A DNA stretch of 64,000 nucleotides from Catellatospora bangladeshensis (lineage in GTDB: Bacteria > Actinomycetota > Actinomycetes > Mycobacteriales > Micromonosporaceae). Each line of letters begins with the position of its first letter. The stretch's first letter is position 1. Both the position numbers and the translations under genes were made by a program. Positions 37,807 to 49,758 of the stretch are shown in pieces. The stretch is taken from contig NZ_BONF01000031.1 in assembly GCF_016862575.1 (NCBI RefSeq), forward strand, positions 1 to 64,000. The letters are read 5' to 3'. The notes under the pieces were generated by a model. It searched no databases. It saw nothing but the letters and a program-made list of their open reading frames with translations, and was not told where the DNA came from.

Positions 37807-38346
37807 TCAGGTGAGGTCGGACCAGAAGGGGATGGGGGTGGCGGTGGGTGCGGCGCCGGGGCCGGGGAGGCCGAACTCGCGGCGCAGGTAGGCGGCGAGG
37901 TCGGTGCCGTACACGATGACGTCGGTCTGCATGACGGAGAGCACGGGCAGACCGGGTTCGGGCAGCGCGGGCGCGTAGCGGTGGCTGTACACCGGGACCA
38001 GGCGGGGCGCCGCGTCCAGGTGCCGGCGGGCCACGGCGAGCGCGAACGCGGTGCGCGAGGGCCGCTCGCCCCAGGACGGGTGCCAGTAGCCGTTCTCCTG
38101 CACGTCGAACAGCACCCCGTCGATCGGGGCGGCGAGCCGGTCGCGCAGGTCGCCGGGGTCGGTGCGCCAGTCGGGCCAGCGAGGGCCGGTCGGCAGGCCG
38201 GTGGCGAGCAGGGTGCGGTGGTCCGGGTTGAACGTGAAGCCGAAGCGCCGCTCCAGGTCCGCGAACTCCCGCGCGTCCAGCGGATCCACCACCGCCACCG
38301 GCAGCGCCCCGAGCAGGTCACGGGCGGTCGCCGCGGTCAGCACCAT
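37807..38346 (-). CDS. SMI1/KNR4 (SUKH)-like protein
   Basis: 179 residues. LERRFGFTFNPDHRTLLATGLPTG near residues 31-55 and FPxW-type PRWPDWR match SUKH-domain beginnings, with a conserved YWHPSWGERP segment in the middle. Family members include immunity proteins and housekeeping proteins. No toxin gene is adjacent, so an immunity role is not supported. The 3' end lies 60 bp from the right end of the IS element. Confidence 0.65.
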   Translation of the reverse strand: MVLTAATARDLLGALPVAVVDPLDAREFADLERRFGFTFNPDHRTLLATGLPTGPRWPDWRTDPGDLRDRLAAPIDGVLFDVQENGYWHPSWGERPSRTAFALAVARRHLDAAPRLVPVYSHRYAPALPEPGLPVLSVMQTDVIVYGTDLAAYLRREFGLPGPGAAPTATPIPFWSDLT

Positions 38347-38361
38347 GGCCCGATCTTAAGC

Positions 38362-38442
38362 CGCGCCTGCTCACCGGGCCGCGCTTCCCGCGCCTGCTCA
38401 CCGGGCCGCGCTTTCCGCGCCTGCTCACCGGGCCGCGCTTCC
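38362..38442. repeat. Three tandem copies of a 27-bp GC-rich unit
   Basis: Unit CGCGCCTGCTCACCGGGCC plus GCGCTTCC repeats at 38362, 38389 and 38416, and a truncated fourth begins at 38443. Copies differ at one base. It sits just upstream of the SUKH-like gene start. Confidence 0.85.
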
Positions 38443-38459
38443 CGCGCCCGCGCTTGGCG

Positions 38460-38524
38460 AAGATCGCTAGTTCGTGTCAGAACCTCTGGTCAGGCTGCAC
38501 TTTCTGACACGAAACAGCGATCTT
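38460..38524. repeat. 24-bp inverted repeat with GTGTCAGAA arms
   Basis: AAGATCGCTAGTTCGTGTCA at the left pairs with TGACACGAAACAGCGATCTT at the right, two mismatches in 24 bp, around a ~17-nt loop. Placed 54 bp beyond the LacI stop; terminator or dispersed palindrome. Confidence 0.6.
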
Positions 38525-38577
38525 GTGGGTCGCGCGGAGCGACGGCGGCCCGGACCGGCAGCACCAGGCGGGTGGGG

Positions 38578-39597
38578 TCAGGCAGCGGCCGGGGGAGCGG
38601 TGCTGCCGCGGGGGATGAGCTGGGGGGTGGTGTCCTGGAAGCTGCGGGTCTCGGCGCCGTCGAGGATCTTGAGGAGCTGCTCGGCGGCGTGGCCGCCGTA
38701 CGCGGCGATGTCGCGGCTGACGGCCGACAGCTGCGGGTGCAGCAGCTGGCAGAGCGGCGAGTCGTCCCAGGCCACGATGGACAGCTGCTGCGGCACGGCG
38801 ATGCCCATCTCGTGCGCGACGCCGAGCCCGGCCACGGCCATGGTGTCGTTGTCGTACACGATCGCGGTGGGCGACGGCCGCCGGGACAGCAGCGCCCGCG
38901 TCGCGCGAGCGCCCTCCTCGCCGGTGTAGTCGGTGTAGACGGTGGTCACGTCGGTCAGGCCGACCCGGTCGGCGGCGTCGGCGACGGCCTGCCCGCGCAC
39001 GGAGGTGTGCCACAGGTCGGCCAGCCCGGCGACGCGGGCGACGCGGCGATGCCCGAGCGCGGCCAGATACTCGACCACTGCCGTGGTGACGGCGACCTCG
39101 TCGCTCCATACGCCGGGCAGGGTGCCCAGCCCGTGCGGGCCGCCGATGACCACGCACGGCATGTTCAGCTCCTCCAGCAGCGCCACCCGGGGGTCGTCGC
39201 GGCGCAGGTCGACGACGATGACGCCGTCCACCCGCCGCTGTGCCCACCAGCGCCGGTACGTCGCCATCTCGCGCTCGCGGTCCTCGGTGACCTGGAGCAG
39301 CAGGCTGACGTCGCGGGCCGACAGGGTGGCCTCGATACCCGAGATGAGCTGCATGAAGAACGACTCGATGCCCAGGGTGCGGGCGGGCCGGTCGACGATC
39401 ATGCCGAGCACGCCGGTGCGGCCGTCGGACAGGGCGCGGGCCGCGCTGCTCGGGTGCCAGCCGAACTGCTCGGCCACGGCGAGGATGCGCCGGCGGGTCT
39501 CCTCCGACACGCCCGGACGGCCGTTGAGCGCGTAGGAGACGGCGCCCTTGGACACCCCGGCGGCGCGGGCGATGTCGGCGATGGTTACCCGCTTCAT
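38578..39597 (-). CDS. LacI-family transcriptional regulator
   Basis: 339 residues from ATG 39597, which has GGAG 7 nt upstream and gives the normal opening MKRVTIADIARAAGVSKGAVSYALNG. The helix-turn-helix covers residues 4-25 and the hinge is near HPSSAARALSDGRTG. A periplasmic-binding-like sugar-sensing domain follows, ending in a PLIPRGSTAPP-type tail. It is downstream of glyA in the same direction but 82 bp away. The target genes are not evident; a sugar operon elsewhere is likely. Confidence 0.92.
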   Translation of the reverse strand: MKRVTIADIARAAGVSKGAVSYALNGRPGVSEETRRRILAVAEQFGWHPSSAARALSDGRTGVLGMIVDRPARTLGIESFFMQLISGIEATLSARDVSLLLQVTEDREREMATYRRWWAQRRVDGVIVVDLRRDDPRVALLEELNMPCVVIGGPHGLGTLPGVWSDEVAVTTAVVEYLAALGHRRVARVAGLADLWHTSVRGQAVADAADRVGLTDVTTVYTDYTGEEGARATRALLSRRPSPTAIVYDNDTMAVAGLGVAHEMGIAVPQQLSIVAWDDSPLCQLLHPQLSAVSRDIAAYGGHAAEQLLKILDGAETRSFQDTTPQLIPRGSTAPPAAA

Positions 39598-39679
39598 ATG
39601 AGCTCCAGCTGCCATTTCGAACGAGCGGGCTCCGCCCGTGCTGAACAGTTCAGCACGAACGGAGCTCCGATCACAGGTC

Positions 39680-40945
<1,266 letters not shown>

Positions 40946-40952
40946 GCGCAAC

Positions 40953-40958
40953 ATCCTA
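40953..40958 (-). promoter_or_regulatory. -10 hexamer TAGGAT before glyA
   Basis: Read leftward, 7 nt before ATG 40945. Confidence 0.5.
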
Positions 40959-40997
40959 TGCCCGCATTGATCACCCCCCACCGCCCCCCTCAGCTGG

Positions 40998-41060
40998 GTT
41001 GATCATGAACTTATGGACGTGATGGGCGGCGTGTCGCCACCCCGGGGCCGTGATCACCGC
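40998..41060. repeat. GTTGATCATGAACTT family, single unit
   Basis: GTTGATCATGAACTTATGG, then GTGTCGCCACCCC and CCGTGATCACCG. It matches one arm of 13157-13293 and the inverse of 53393-53453. Lies between glyA and the redoxin gene promoter. Confidence 0.75.
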
Positions 41061-41089
41061 GGGGGCGGCGGGCGGGTGAGAATGGGTGC

Positions 41090-41659
41090 ATGGCTGTCAA
41101 TTCGTTCATGGTGGAGCTGGGGACGCCGGCGCCGGGGTTCGCGCTGGCCGACGTGGTCAGCGGGGAGACCGTCGCGCTGGAGGACTTCGCGGGAGCGCCC
41201 GCGCTGCTGGTGGCGTTCCTGTCCAACCACTGCCCGTACGTGCGGCACATCGAGTCGGTGTTCGGCGAGGTCGCCGCCCGGTATGCGGCACAGGGGCTGG
41301 CCGTGGTGGGCATCAGCGCCAACGAGACCGGCAACTACCCCGACGACGCCCCCGAGCATCTCGCCGGGCAGGTGAAGCGAGCCGGGTTCGGCTTCCCGTA
41401 CCTGCACGACGCCGACCAGCGGGTCGCGCTCGCGTACCGCGCGGCCTGCACCCCGGACCTGTTCCTCTACGACGCGCAGCGCCGCCTGGCGTACCGCGGG
41501 CAGTTCGACGACGCACGCCCGCGCAACGACGTCCCCGTCACCGGCGCGACGCTGTCCGCCGCGATCGACCTGGTCCTGGCCGGTCAACCGGTGCCGGAGC
41601 CGCAGTATCCCAGCGTCGGCTGCTCGATCAAATGGCTCCCGGGCAACGACCCCTCCTGA
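41090..41659 (+). CDS. Thioredoxin-fold redoxin/TlpA-like protein
   Basis: 189 residues. AhpC/TSA-type fold with PAPGFALADVVSGETVALEDF at the start. The active-site region FLSNHCPYVRHIE has one cysteine (C48) in place of CXXC. A further cysteine pair partner may be C122 (AACTPDLFLYD) or C179. This group is common in bacteria as a thioredoxin family protein of unknown substrate. GAGAAT lies 6 nt before ATG 41090, the leaderless spacing. Confidence 0.85.
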   Translation: MAVNSFMVELGTPAPGFALADVVSGETVALEDFAGAPALLVAFLSNHCPYVRHIESVFGEVAARYAAQGLAVVGISANETGNYPDDAPEHLAGQVKRAGFGFPYLHDADQRVALAYRAACTPDLFLYDAQRRLAYRGQFDDARPRNDVPVTGATLSAAIDLVLAGQPVPEPQYPSVGCSIKWLPGNDPS

Positions 41660-41667
41660 CGCGGACA

Positions 41668-41708
41668 CGCCGGTCGGCCGTGAACTGGAGGTTCACGGCC
41701 GACCGGCG
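41668..41708. terminator. Bidirectional hairpin between redoxin gene and ilvD
   Basis: CGCCGGTCGGCCGTGAAC is exactly complementary to GTTCACGGCCGACCGGCG around a 5-nt loop. It lies 9 bp after the redoxin stop and 49 bp beyond the ilvD stop, so it can serve both. Confidence 0.75.
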
Positions 41709-41756
41709 TGAGGGAGCCATCCCGCGGGGGCGGTGCCTACGCGGGGGCTGGGAGAT

Positions 41757-43601
41757 CTACGGGACGCGGCGGTACGCGCCGTCGCTCGCGCTGGTGGCCA
41801 TCGAGGCGTACGCCCGCAGCGCGGCGCTCACCGGGCGCTGCCGGTCCACCGGCGTGTACGGTTTTTCCCGCTTGTCCTGAAGGATACGCCTCTCCGCAAG
41901 CACCGGCTCGGGCACGTCCAGCACCAGCGAGCGCGCCGGGATGTCGATGGCGATGGTGTCGCCGTTCTGGACCAGCGCGATCAGGCCGCCGCCGGCCGCC
42001 TCGGGCGAGATGTGCCCGATGGACAGGCCGCTGGTGCCGCCGGAGAACCGCCCGTCGGTGATCAGTGCGCAGGCCTTGCCCAGCCCCCGGCCCTTGAGGA
42101 ACGAGGTCGGGTAGAGCATCTCCTGCATGCCGGGACCGCCGCGCGGGCCCTCGTAGCGGATGACGACCACGTCACCGGCGACGATCTCGCCGCCCAGGAT
42201 CGCGGTGACCGCGTCGTCCTGCGACTCGAACACCTTGGCCGGGCCGGTGAAGCGCAGGTTCTCCTCGGCGACACCGGCCGTCTTGACCACCGCGCCGTCC
42301 GGGGCGAGGTTGCCGAACAGGATGGCCAGGCCGCCGTCGGCGGAGTACGCGTGCGCGACGTCGCGGATGCAGCCGTTGGCCCCGTCGGTGTCCAGGGTGG
42401 ACCACACGTTCTCGGTGCTGAACGGCTCGGTGGTGCGCACCCCGCCGGGCGCGGCGTGGAACAGCCGCTCCGCCTCGGGCAGCGTGGCACCGCTGCGGAT
42501 GTCCCAGTCGGACAGCCAGCTCGCCAGGTCCGGCGAGTGCACCGAGTGCACCCCGGTGTGCAGCATGCCGCCGCGGTTCAGCTCACCCAGCAGGGCCGGG
42601 ATGCCGCCGGCCCGGTGCACGTCCTCCATGTGGTACTGCTGGCTGTTCGGGGCGACCTTGGCCAGGCACGGCACGCGCCGGGAGACGGCGTCGATGTCGG
42701 CCACCCCGAAGTCCAGCTCCGCCTCGCGGGCCGCGGCCAGCAGGTGCAGCACCGTGTTGGTGGAGCCGCCCATGGCCACGTCGAGCGCGACCGCGTTCTC
42801 GAACGCCTCGCGGGTGGCGATGGCGCGCGGCAGCACCGACGCGTCGTCGCCGTCGTAGTGGCGCTTGCACAGGTCCACGATCAGCTCGCCGGCCCGCTCG
42901 AACAGCGCCTTGCGGGCGGCGTGGGTGGCCAGCGTGGAGCCGTTGCCGGGCAGCGCCAGGCCGATCGCCTCGGTGAGGCAGTTCATCGAGTTCGCGGTGA
43001 ACATGCCGGAGCAGGAGCCGCAGGTCGGGCACGCCGAGCGCTCGATCTGGCCGAGCTGCTCGTCGCTGACCGCGTCGTTGGAGGCGGCGATCATCGCGTC
43101 GATCAGGTCCAGCTTGGTGTGCACCACGCCCTCGACGGCGACGGTCTTGCCGGCCTCCATCGGGCCGCCGGAGACGAACACCGTCGGAATGTTCAGGCGC
43201 AGCGCTGCCAGCAGCATGCCGGGCGTGATCTTGTCGCAATTGGAGATGCACACCAGCGCGTCGGCGCAGTGCGCGTTCACCATGTACTCGACCGCGTCGG
43301 CGATCAGCTCGCGGCTGGGCAGCGAGTAGAGCATGCCGCCGTGGCCCATGGCGATGCCGTCGTCCACGGCGATGGTGTTGAACTCGCGGCCCACGCCGCC
43401 CGCCCGCGCGACCGAGTCGGCGACCAGGCCGCCGAGGTCCTTGAGGTGTACGTGCCCCGGGACGAACTGGGTGAAGCTGTTCGCGATGGCGACGATGGGC
43501 TTGCCGAAGTCGTCGTCGGTCATTCCGGTGGCGCGCCACAGCGCGCGGGCTCCGGCCATGGTGCGACCGTGAGTGGAGGTGCGGGAACGCAGCTCGGGCA
43601 T
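41757..43601 (-). CDS. ilvD: Dihydroxy-acid dehydratase
   Basis: 614 residues, like the E. coli enzyme. Iron-sulfur ligands: C122 in [10 protein letters not shown] and the CPTCGSC stretch at 191-197. [10 protein letters not shown] and the C-terminal [21 protein letters not shown] are intact. It makes the 2-keto acids for valine and isoleucine. It is on the opposite strand from ilvBNC, separated by the GGDEF-EAL gene, so it is transcribed on its own. The long tail [21 protein letters not shown] is usual for the family. Confidence 0.96.
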   Translation of the reverse strand: MPELRSRTSTHGRTMAGARALWRATGMTDDDFGKPIVAIANSFTQFVPGHVHLKDLGGLVADSVARAGGVGREFNTIAVDDGIAMGHGGMLYSLPSRELIADAVEYMVNAHCADALVCISNCDKITPGMLLAALRLNIPTVFVSGGPMEAGKTVAVEGVVHTKLDLIDAMIAASNDAVSDEQLGQIERSACPTCGSCSGMFTANSMNCLTEAIGLALPGNGSTLATHAARKALFERAGELIVDLCKRHYDGDDASVLPRAIATREAFENAVALDVAMGGSTNTVLHLLAAAREAELDFGVADIDAVSRRVPCLAKVAPNSQQYHMEDVHRAGGIPALLGELNRGGMLHTGVHSVHSPDLASWLSDWDIRSGATLPEAERLFHAAPGGVRTTEPFSTENVWSTLDTDGANGCIRDVAHAYSADGGLAILFGNLAPDGAVVKTAGVAEENLRFTGPAKVFESQDDAVTAILGGEIVAGDVVVIRYEGPRGGPGMQEMLYPTSFLKGRGLGKACALITDGRFSGGTSGLSIGHISPEAAGGGLIALVQNGDTIAIDIPARSLVLDVPEPVLAERRILQDKREKPYTPVDRQRPVSAALRAYASMATSASDGAYRRVP

Positions 43602-43726
43602 GTCGTAAGTGTGTCACTCGTCCGGGAGCGCGCCCAGCTCAGCAGCGCTGTGTCCACAAGCCGGGACGCGGTGCGGGTGGGAATGTCGCACAAGGTGTCT
43701 CGCTTTGTGCTCTGCGCTGCGGCAGA

Positions 43727-46102
43727 GTGGTTGACGTGGACCTCCCCCCGGGGCTCGCGACAGCCGTACTGGCGAGCGTGTTGACCGCTGTGCCCGCGGT
43801 CTGGGCACTGGCGAAGAATCGGTTGGTCGACCAGCACGGCCTGGTCGTCCGGGCGAACCGGCTCTGCGCCGGTGCGCTGATGGTGTACGCCCTCGCCGCC
43901 CCGGTCGCGTGGCTGCACACGGCCGGCTGGCCGGAGGGCTGGGACGAGCGGATCGGCAGCCGCATCGTGCTCGGCGGGCTGCTCGGCCTGCCCGCCTCCA
44001 TCGCGGCGCTGCTGCTGGTGGCGGCCCTGCTGGAGATAACCGACCAGGTGGTCGGCGACGGGGCGCGGCTGCGCCTGATGCTCGAATCGCTGATGGTGGC
44101 CTCCGGGCTGTTCATCGTGGCGTGGACGTTCCTGCTCGCGCCGGACAAGCCCGGCCATCACGCGCTGCCCGGCGCCTGCGTGCCGGTGCTGGTCGCGGCG
44201 GTGCTGTGCTGCGTGGTGCTGGGGTTGAGCACGGTGCTGGTGGTGCGCGCCCAGCCGTGGCGCGGCCCGCTGCTGCGGCACTGCGCGGGCGCGGCGCTGC
44301 TGGCGCTGGGCATGACCGGGGTCGCGGGCGGCGCCTGTTACGGCACCGGCGCCGTGGTGCTGGTGAGCGCGCTGGCGATCCCTGCCGGTGCGGGCCTGTG
44401 GTTCATCGGGCCGCCCCCGCCGCCGCGGATCAGCGACGCCGAGTCGGTGTCGCCCAGCTCGGGCCTGGCCACCGGCCTGGCGCCGGTGCTGGCCATCTCG
44501 CTGGTGGCGGTGGACGGCTACTCCCGCAACACCGGCATCGAGCTGGTGACCGCCCTGGTCGGCATCCTCAACGGCTTCTTCATGGTCGGTCGGCAGTACC
44601 TGGCCATCGTCGACGTGCGGCGGGCCAACAACCGGCTGGCCGAGAGCGAGTCGCACTTCCGCGAGCTGGCCCACACCGACCCGCTGACCGGCCTGGCCAA
44701 CCGGCGCGGCCTGCTGCGCACCATGTACCTCGACGCCGCGGGCGGGCCGCCGTGCGTGCTGCTCACCCTGGACCTGGACGGCTTCAAGAACGTCAACGAC
44801 ATGCGCGGCCACGACGTCGGCGACGCGGTGCTGATCGAGGTCGGCCAGCGGCTGCGGCTCAACCTGCGCCCCGGCGACCTGGCCGCGCGCCTGGGCGGCG
44901 ACGAGTTCGCGGTGCTCATGTGGAGCCGCCCGGCCGAGGCCGCGAAGGTCGCCCAGCGGCTGCTGGCCGTGCTGTCCCGGCCGTACCAGCACGGCGCGGC
45001 GGACATCTTCCTGTCCGCCAGCATCGGCCTGGCCGGCTGCGGCGCGGCCGACGACATCCCGACCCTGCTGCGCAACGCCGACCTCGCGTTGCGCGCGGCC
45101 AAGCAGCGCGGCAAGAACCGCGTCGAGCTGTACGACGAGGTGTACGACCGGCAGCTGCGCCGCCGCACCGCGATCGAGCACGAGCTGCGCGGCGCGATCG
45201 AGCGCCAGGAGCTGACGCTGGCGTACCAGCCGGTGGTGGCCCTTCCCTCGACCCGCCCGGTGGGCGCCGAGGCGCTGATCCGCTGGAAGCACCCTGAGCT
45301 GGGTCAGGTGGGCCCGCTGGAGTTCATCCCGATCGCCGAGGAGACCGGCCAGATCGAGGTCATCGGCGCCTGGGTGCTGGACCAGGCGTGCCGCCAGCTG
45401 TCGCGCTGGGTGCAGGAGGGCTACGACGTCTGGGTGTCGGTGAACATCTCGCCGCGCGAGCTGCACTCCACCAAGTACGTCACCGGCGTCAAGGACGTGC
45501 TGCGCAGGCACCGGGTGCCGCCGTCGCGGCTGGTGCTGGAGGTGACCGAGCACGCCGTCGCCACCGACCTGGACGAGTTCCGGCGCACCCTGGACTCGCT
45601 GCGCGCGCTCGGCGTACGCATCGCGCTGGACGACTTCGGCGCGGGCTACTCGTCGCTGCGGCAGCTGCGCAACATGCCGGTGGACATCCTGAAGATCGAC
45701 CGTGACCTGGTCATCGACGGGCCGACCGACCACCTGCCGGGCGCGCCGATGGTGGACGTGGTGGTCCGCCTCGGCCAGCGGCTGGGCCTGCAGGTCATCG
45801 CCGAGGGCATGAGCGAGCCGCAGCACCGCCGGCTGGTCGAGGCCACGGGCTGCCCGTACGGCCAGGGCCAGCTCTTCGGCATGGGCGTGCCGGCCGAGCA
45901 CCTGGAGGCGCGGCTGGCCGCGTCGGCCTCGGGCGCGCCCAAGGCGCTGCCCCCGGCACCGCCCCGCCCACCGGCGAACGGCACGCCGGTGCCGCCCGCC
46001 CCGGGCGCCGCGCTCGCCCCGCACGGCAAGCTCGGGCAGCCGCTGAACGGCCTGAACGCGGGACGCCACGACACGGTCGTCCCAACATCCGGGAGCAGTT
46101 GA
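43727..46102 (+). CDS. Membrane GGDEF-EAL cyclic di-GMP protein
   Basis: 791 residues from GTG 43727 (GTG 43736 is an alternative). Residues about 10-300 contain around nine hydrophobic segments of a sensor domain. GGDEF intact at 390-394 (ARLGGDEFAVL), with DLDGFKNVNDMRGHD before it. EAL intact at 515-517 (GAEALIRWKHP), with NISPRELHS, DDFGAGYSSL and KIDRDLV. The C-terminal ~60 residues are Ala/Pro-rich and disordered. Probably bifunctional in c-di-GMP turnover. It sits between ilvD and ilvB with no metabolic link. Confidence 0.9.
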   Translation: MVDVDLPPGLATAVLASVLTAVPAVWALAKNRLVDQHGLVVRANRLCAGALMVYALAAPVAWLHTAGWPEGWDERIGSRIVLGGLLGLPASIAALLLVAALLEITDQVVGDGARLRLMLESLMVASGLFIVAWTFLLAPDKPGHHALPGACVPVLVAAVLCCVVLGLSTVLVVRAQPWRGPLLRHCAGAALLALGMTGVAGGACYGTGAVVLVSALAIPAGAGLWFIGPPPPPRISDAESVSPSSGLATGLAPVLAISLVAVDGYSRNTGIELVTALVGILNGFFMVGRQYLAIVDVRRANNRLAESESHFRELAHTDPLTGLANRRGLLRTMYLDAAGGPPCVLLTLDLDGFKNVNDMRGHDVGDAVLIEVGQRLRLNLRPGDLAARLGGDEFAVLMWSRPAEAAKVAQRLLAVLSRPYQHGAADIFLSASIGLAGCGAADDIPTLLRNADLALRAAKQRGKNRVELYDEVYDRQLRRRTAIEHELRGAIERQELTLAYQPVVALPSTRPVGAEALIRWKHPELGQVGPLEFIPIAEETGQIEVIGAWVLDQACRQLSRWVQEGYDVWVSVNISPRELHSTKYVTGVKDVLRRHRVPPSRLVLEVTEHAVATDLDEFRRTLDSLRALGVRIALDDFGAGYSSLRQLRNMPVDILKIDRDLVIDGPTDHLPGAPMVDVVVRLGQRLGLQVIAEGMSEPQHRRLVEATGCPYGQGQLFGMGVPAEHLEARLAASASGAPKALPPAPPRPPANGTPVPPAPGAALAPHGKLGQPLNGLNAGRHDTVVPTSGSS

Positions 46103-46133
46103 CTCATCGGCTGAGATGCGCCAAGCTAGGCCC

Positions 46134-46233
46134 ATGTCGACCTCTCGGTCTGCCCGAGTACTTACCTGAGCGCACTCTCTCACCTGACGAGAGTGCGCTA
46201 GCCCCCGTGCGTTAACTGCACGAGGGCTTTTTT
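46134..46233 (+). promoter_or_regulatory. ilvB leader with attenuator-like hairpins
   Basis: A possible leader peptide ATG at 46134 runs 11 codons (MSTSRSARVLT) to TGA 46167-46169. The stop touches an 11-bp perfect hairpin, AGCGCACTCTC with its complement (46169-46199). Next comes a GCCCCCGTGC/GCACGAGGGC hairpin (46201-46227, one mismatch) followed by six Ts, a clear intrinsic terminator. The arrangement is that of transcription attenuation before ilvBNC. The Val-Leu-Thr end of the peptide fits branched-chain control but is weak. Confidence 0.65.
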
Positions 46234-46282
46234 GTTGGACGGCAGCCGATGCGAACCTTCCAGATGCCAAAGGTGATCTGAC

Positions 46283-48103
46283 ATGACCAGACCCAGCCCG
46301 GAGACACTGGCCCAGCGGGCCGCGGCGCAACGGTCCGCGCCCCCCGCCGCCACCAGCGCACAGTCCGCCCCGGTCGCGGTGACCGGCGCGCAGAGCCTCG
46401 TCAAGTCGCTGGAGGCGCTCGGGGTCGAGGTGGTCTTCGGCATCCCCGGCGGCGCGATCCTGCCCGCGTACGACCCGCTGTTCGACTCGAAGCTGCGCCA
46501 CATCCTGGTGCGCCACGAGCAGGGCGGCGGCCACGCGGCGACCGGCTACGCCCAGGCCACCGGCAAGGTCGGGGTCTGCATGGCGACGTCCGGGCCGGGC
46601 GCCACCAACCTGGTCACCCCGATCGCCGACGCGTACATGGACTCGGTGCCGCTGGTGGCGATCACGGGCCAGGTGGCCCGGCCGGCCATCGGCACGGACG
46701 CCTTCCAGGAGGCCGACATCCAGGGCATCACCCTGCCGATCACCAAGCACAACTTCCTGGTGCAGGCCGCCGAGGACCTGCCCCGGGTGCTGGCCGAGGC
46801 GTTCCACCTGGCCGCCACCGGCCGCCCCGGCCCGGTCCTGGTCGACATCCCGAAGGACGTGCTGCAGGCGCAGACCACGTTCAGCTGGCCGCCCGCGCTG
46901 GACCTGCCGGGCTACCGGCCCACGCTGCACCCGCACGGCAAGCAGATCCGCGAGGCGTCCCGCCTGATCATGGCGGCGAAGCGGCCGGTGTTCTACGTCG
47001 GCGGCGGTGTGCTCAAGGCGCAGGCCACCGAGGTGCTGCGGGAGCTGGCCGAGCTGACCGGCATCCCGGTGGTCACCACGTTGATGGCCCGTGGCGCGTT
47101 CCCCGACTCGCACGCCCAGCACGTCGGCATGCCCGGCATGCACGGCACGGTGTCGGCGGTGTACGCGCTGCAGCGCAGCGACCTGCTGATCACGCTGGGC
47201 GCGCGGTTCGACGATCGGGTCACCGGCAAGCTGGACAGCTTCGCCCCGGACGCCCAGGTGATCCACGCGGACATCGACCCGGCCGAGATCGGCAAGAACC
47301 GCCACGCGGACGTGCCGATCGTGGGTGACGTCAAGCACGTGATCGAGGAGCTGATCACCGCGCTGAAGGGCGAGACCCACCCGGCGCGGGACGAGTGGTG
47401 GGCGCAGCTCAACGATCTGCGCACCCGTTACCCGCTGGGCTGGGAGGAGCCGGAGGACGGCACCCTCGCGCCGCAGTACGTGATCAAGCGGCTGGGCGAG
47501 ATCGCCGGGCCGGACGCCGTCTACGTCGCGGGCGTCGGCCAGCACCAGATGTGGGCCAGCCAGTTCATCTCGTACGAGAAGCCGGCCACCTGGCTCAACT
47601 CCGGCGGCCTGGGCACCATGGGCTACGCGGTTCCGGCCGCGATGGGCGCCAAGGTGGCCCGCCCGGACGCGGTGGTCTGGGCGATCGACGGCGACGGCTG
47701 CTTCCAGATGACCAATCAGGAGCTGGCCACCTGCGCGCTGGAGGGCATCCCGATCAAGGTGGCCGTCATCAACAACGGCAACCTCGGCATGGTGCGGCAG
47801 TGGCAGACGCTGTTCTACAACGAGCGCTACTCCAACACCGACCTGGGCACCCACAAGCACCGCATCCCCGACTTCGTGAAGCTCGCCGAGGCGCTCGGCT
47901 GCATCGGCATGCGCTGCGAGTCGGCCGAGGACGTCGACAAGACCATCGAGGCCGCGATGGCGATCAACGACGCGCCCGTGGTCATCGACTTCGTGGTGGG
48001 CAAGGACGCGATGGTGTGGCCGATGGTGGCCGCCGGCACCAGCAACGACGAGATCATGTTCGCCCGGGGCGTGCGCCCCACCTTCGACGAGGACGACCTC
48101 TGA
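46283..48103 (+). CDS. ilvB: Acetolactate synthase large subunit
   Basis: 606 residues. N-terminal Ala/Ser/Pro extension (1-32), then the TPP-binding family core. The activating glutamate is in [34 protein letters not shown], the FAD-linked middle domain, and the TPP/Mg motif [15 protein letters not shown] are intact. Catalyses the first common step to Val, Leu and Ile. Its stop overlaps the ATG of ilvN (TGATG at 48101), so the subunits are translationally coupled. Preceded by the attenuator-like leader. Confidence 0.97.
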   Translation: MTRPSPETLAQRAAAQRSAPPAATSAQSAPVAVTGAQSLVKSLEALGVEVVFGIPGGAILPAYDPLFDSKLRHILVRHEQGGGHAATGYAQATGKVGVCMATSGPGATNLVTPIADAYMDSVPLVAITGQVARPAIGTDAFQEADIQGITLPITKHNFLVQAAEDLPRVLAEAFHLAATGRPGPVLVDIPKDVLQAQTTFSWPPALDLPGYRPTLHPHGKQIREASRLIMAAKRPVFYVGGGVLKAQATEVLRELAELTGIPVVTTLMARGAFPDSHAQHVGMPGMHGTVSAVYALQRSDLLITLGARFDDRVTGKLDSFAPDAQVIHADIDPAEIGKNRHADVPIVGDVKHVIEELITALKGETHPARDEWWAQLNDLRTRYPLGWEEPEDGTLAPQYVIKRLGEIAGPDAVYVAGVGQHQMWASQFISYEKPATWLNSGGLGTMGYAVPAAMGAKVARPDAVVWAIDGDGCFQMTNQELATCALEGIPIKVAVINNGNLGMVRQWQTLFYNERYSNTDLGTHKHRIPDFVKLAEALGCIGMRCESAEDVDKTIEAAMAINDAPVVIDFVVGKDAMVWPMVAAGTSNDEIMFARGVRPTFDEDDL

Positions 48104-48621
48104 TGAGCAAGCACACTCTTTCGGTGCTGGTGGAGAACAAGCCGGGCGTGCTGGCCCGGGTCGCGGGGCTGTTCTCCCGGCGCGGGTTCAACATCGACTC
48201 GCTGGCCGTGGGGGAGACCGAGCACCCCGAGGTGTCCCGCATCACGGTCGTCGTCAACGCCGACGAGCAGCCGCTGGAGCAGGTCACCAAGCAGCTCAAC
48301 AAGCTGGTGAACGTGCTCAAGATCGTGGAGCTGGAGCCGGCCACCGCCGTGCAGCGCGAGCTGCTGCTGGTCAAGGTCCGGGCGGACCGCCCGGTGCGCT
48401 CGCAGGTGCTGGAGACGGTCGAGCTGTTCCGGGCCAAGGTCGTGGACGTGGCCCCCGACGCGCTGACCATCGAGGCGACGGGCACCGCCGAGAAGCTCGA
48501 CGCGCTGCTGCGCGACCTGGAGCCGTACGGCATCAAGGAGATGGTGCAGTCCGGCCTGGTCGCCATCGGCCGCGGCTCCCGCAGCATCACCGCCAACCCG
48601 GCCCTGCGCCTCGCCGCCTGA
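48103..48621 (+). CDS. ilvN: Acetolactate synthase regulatory subunit
   Basis: 172 residues. ACT domain at the N-terminus (HTLSVLVENKPGVLARVAGLFSRRGFNIDSL, with VGETEHPEVSRITVVV), then the small-subunit C-terminal domain. It activates IlvB and carries valine feedback inhibition. Directly coupled to ilvB. ilvC follows after 126 bp. Confidence 0.97.
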   Translation: MSKHTLSVLVENKPGVLARVAGLFSRRGFNIDSLAVGETEHPEVSRITVVVNADEQPLEQVTKQLNKLVNVLKIVELEPATAVQRELLLVKVRADRPVRSQVLETVELFRAKVVDVAPDALTIEATGTAEKLDALLRDLEPYGIKEMVQSGLVAIGRGSRSITANPALRLAA

Positions 48622-48735
48622 CCACCCGTTGCCCCGGGACGGGGTAAGACGATCACTTAGTGGGACGCGGTACGGCCGCGGACCGGAGCGCGGCAGCCGA
48701 GGGCGAAGATGCCGGGGCGCCGCGAGCGACCTTGA

Positions 48736-49758
<1,023 letters not shown>

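Noticed and set aside
37807-38346. Immunity protein of a polymorphic toxin
   Set aside because: SUKH-like fold alone is not enough; no toxin, secretion or WXG gene is adjacent.
38362-38524. CRISPR array
   Set aside because: The units are directly contiguous 27-bp repeats without spacers, and no cas genes are present.
43520-47860. Open frame of 1446 codons on the minus strand across ilvD, the GGDEF-EAL gene and ilvB
   Set aside because: It runs antisense to three well-supported genes, is rich in Arg/Gln/His/Gly typical of high-GC shadow frames, and has no family motifs.
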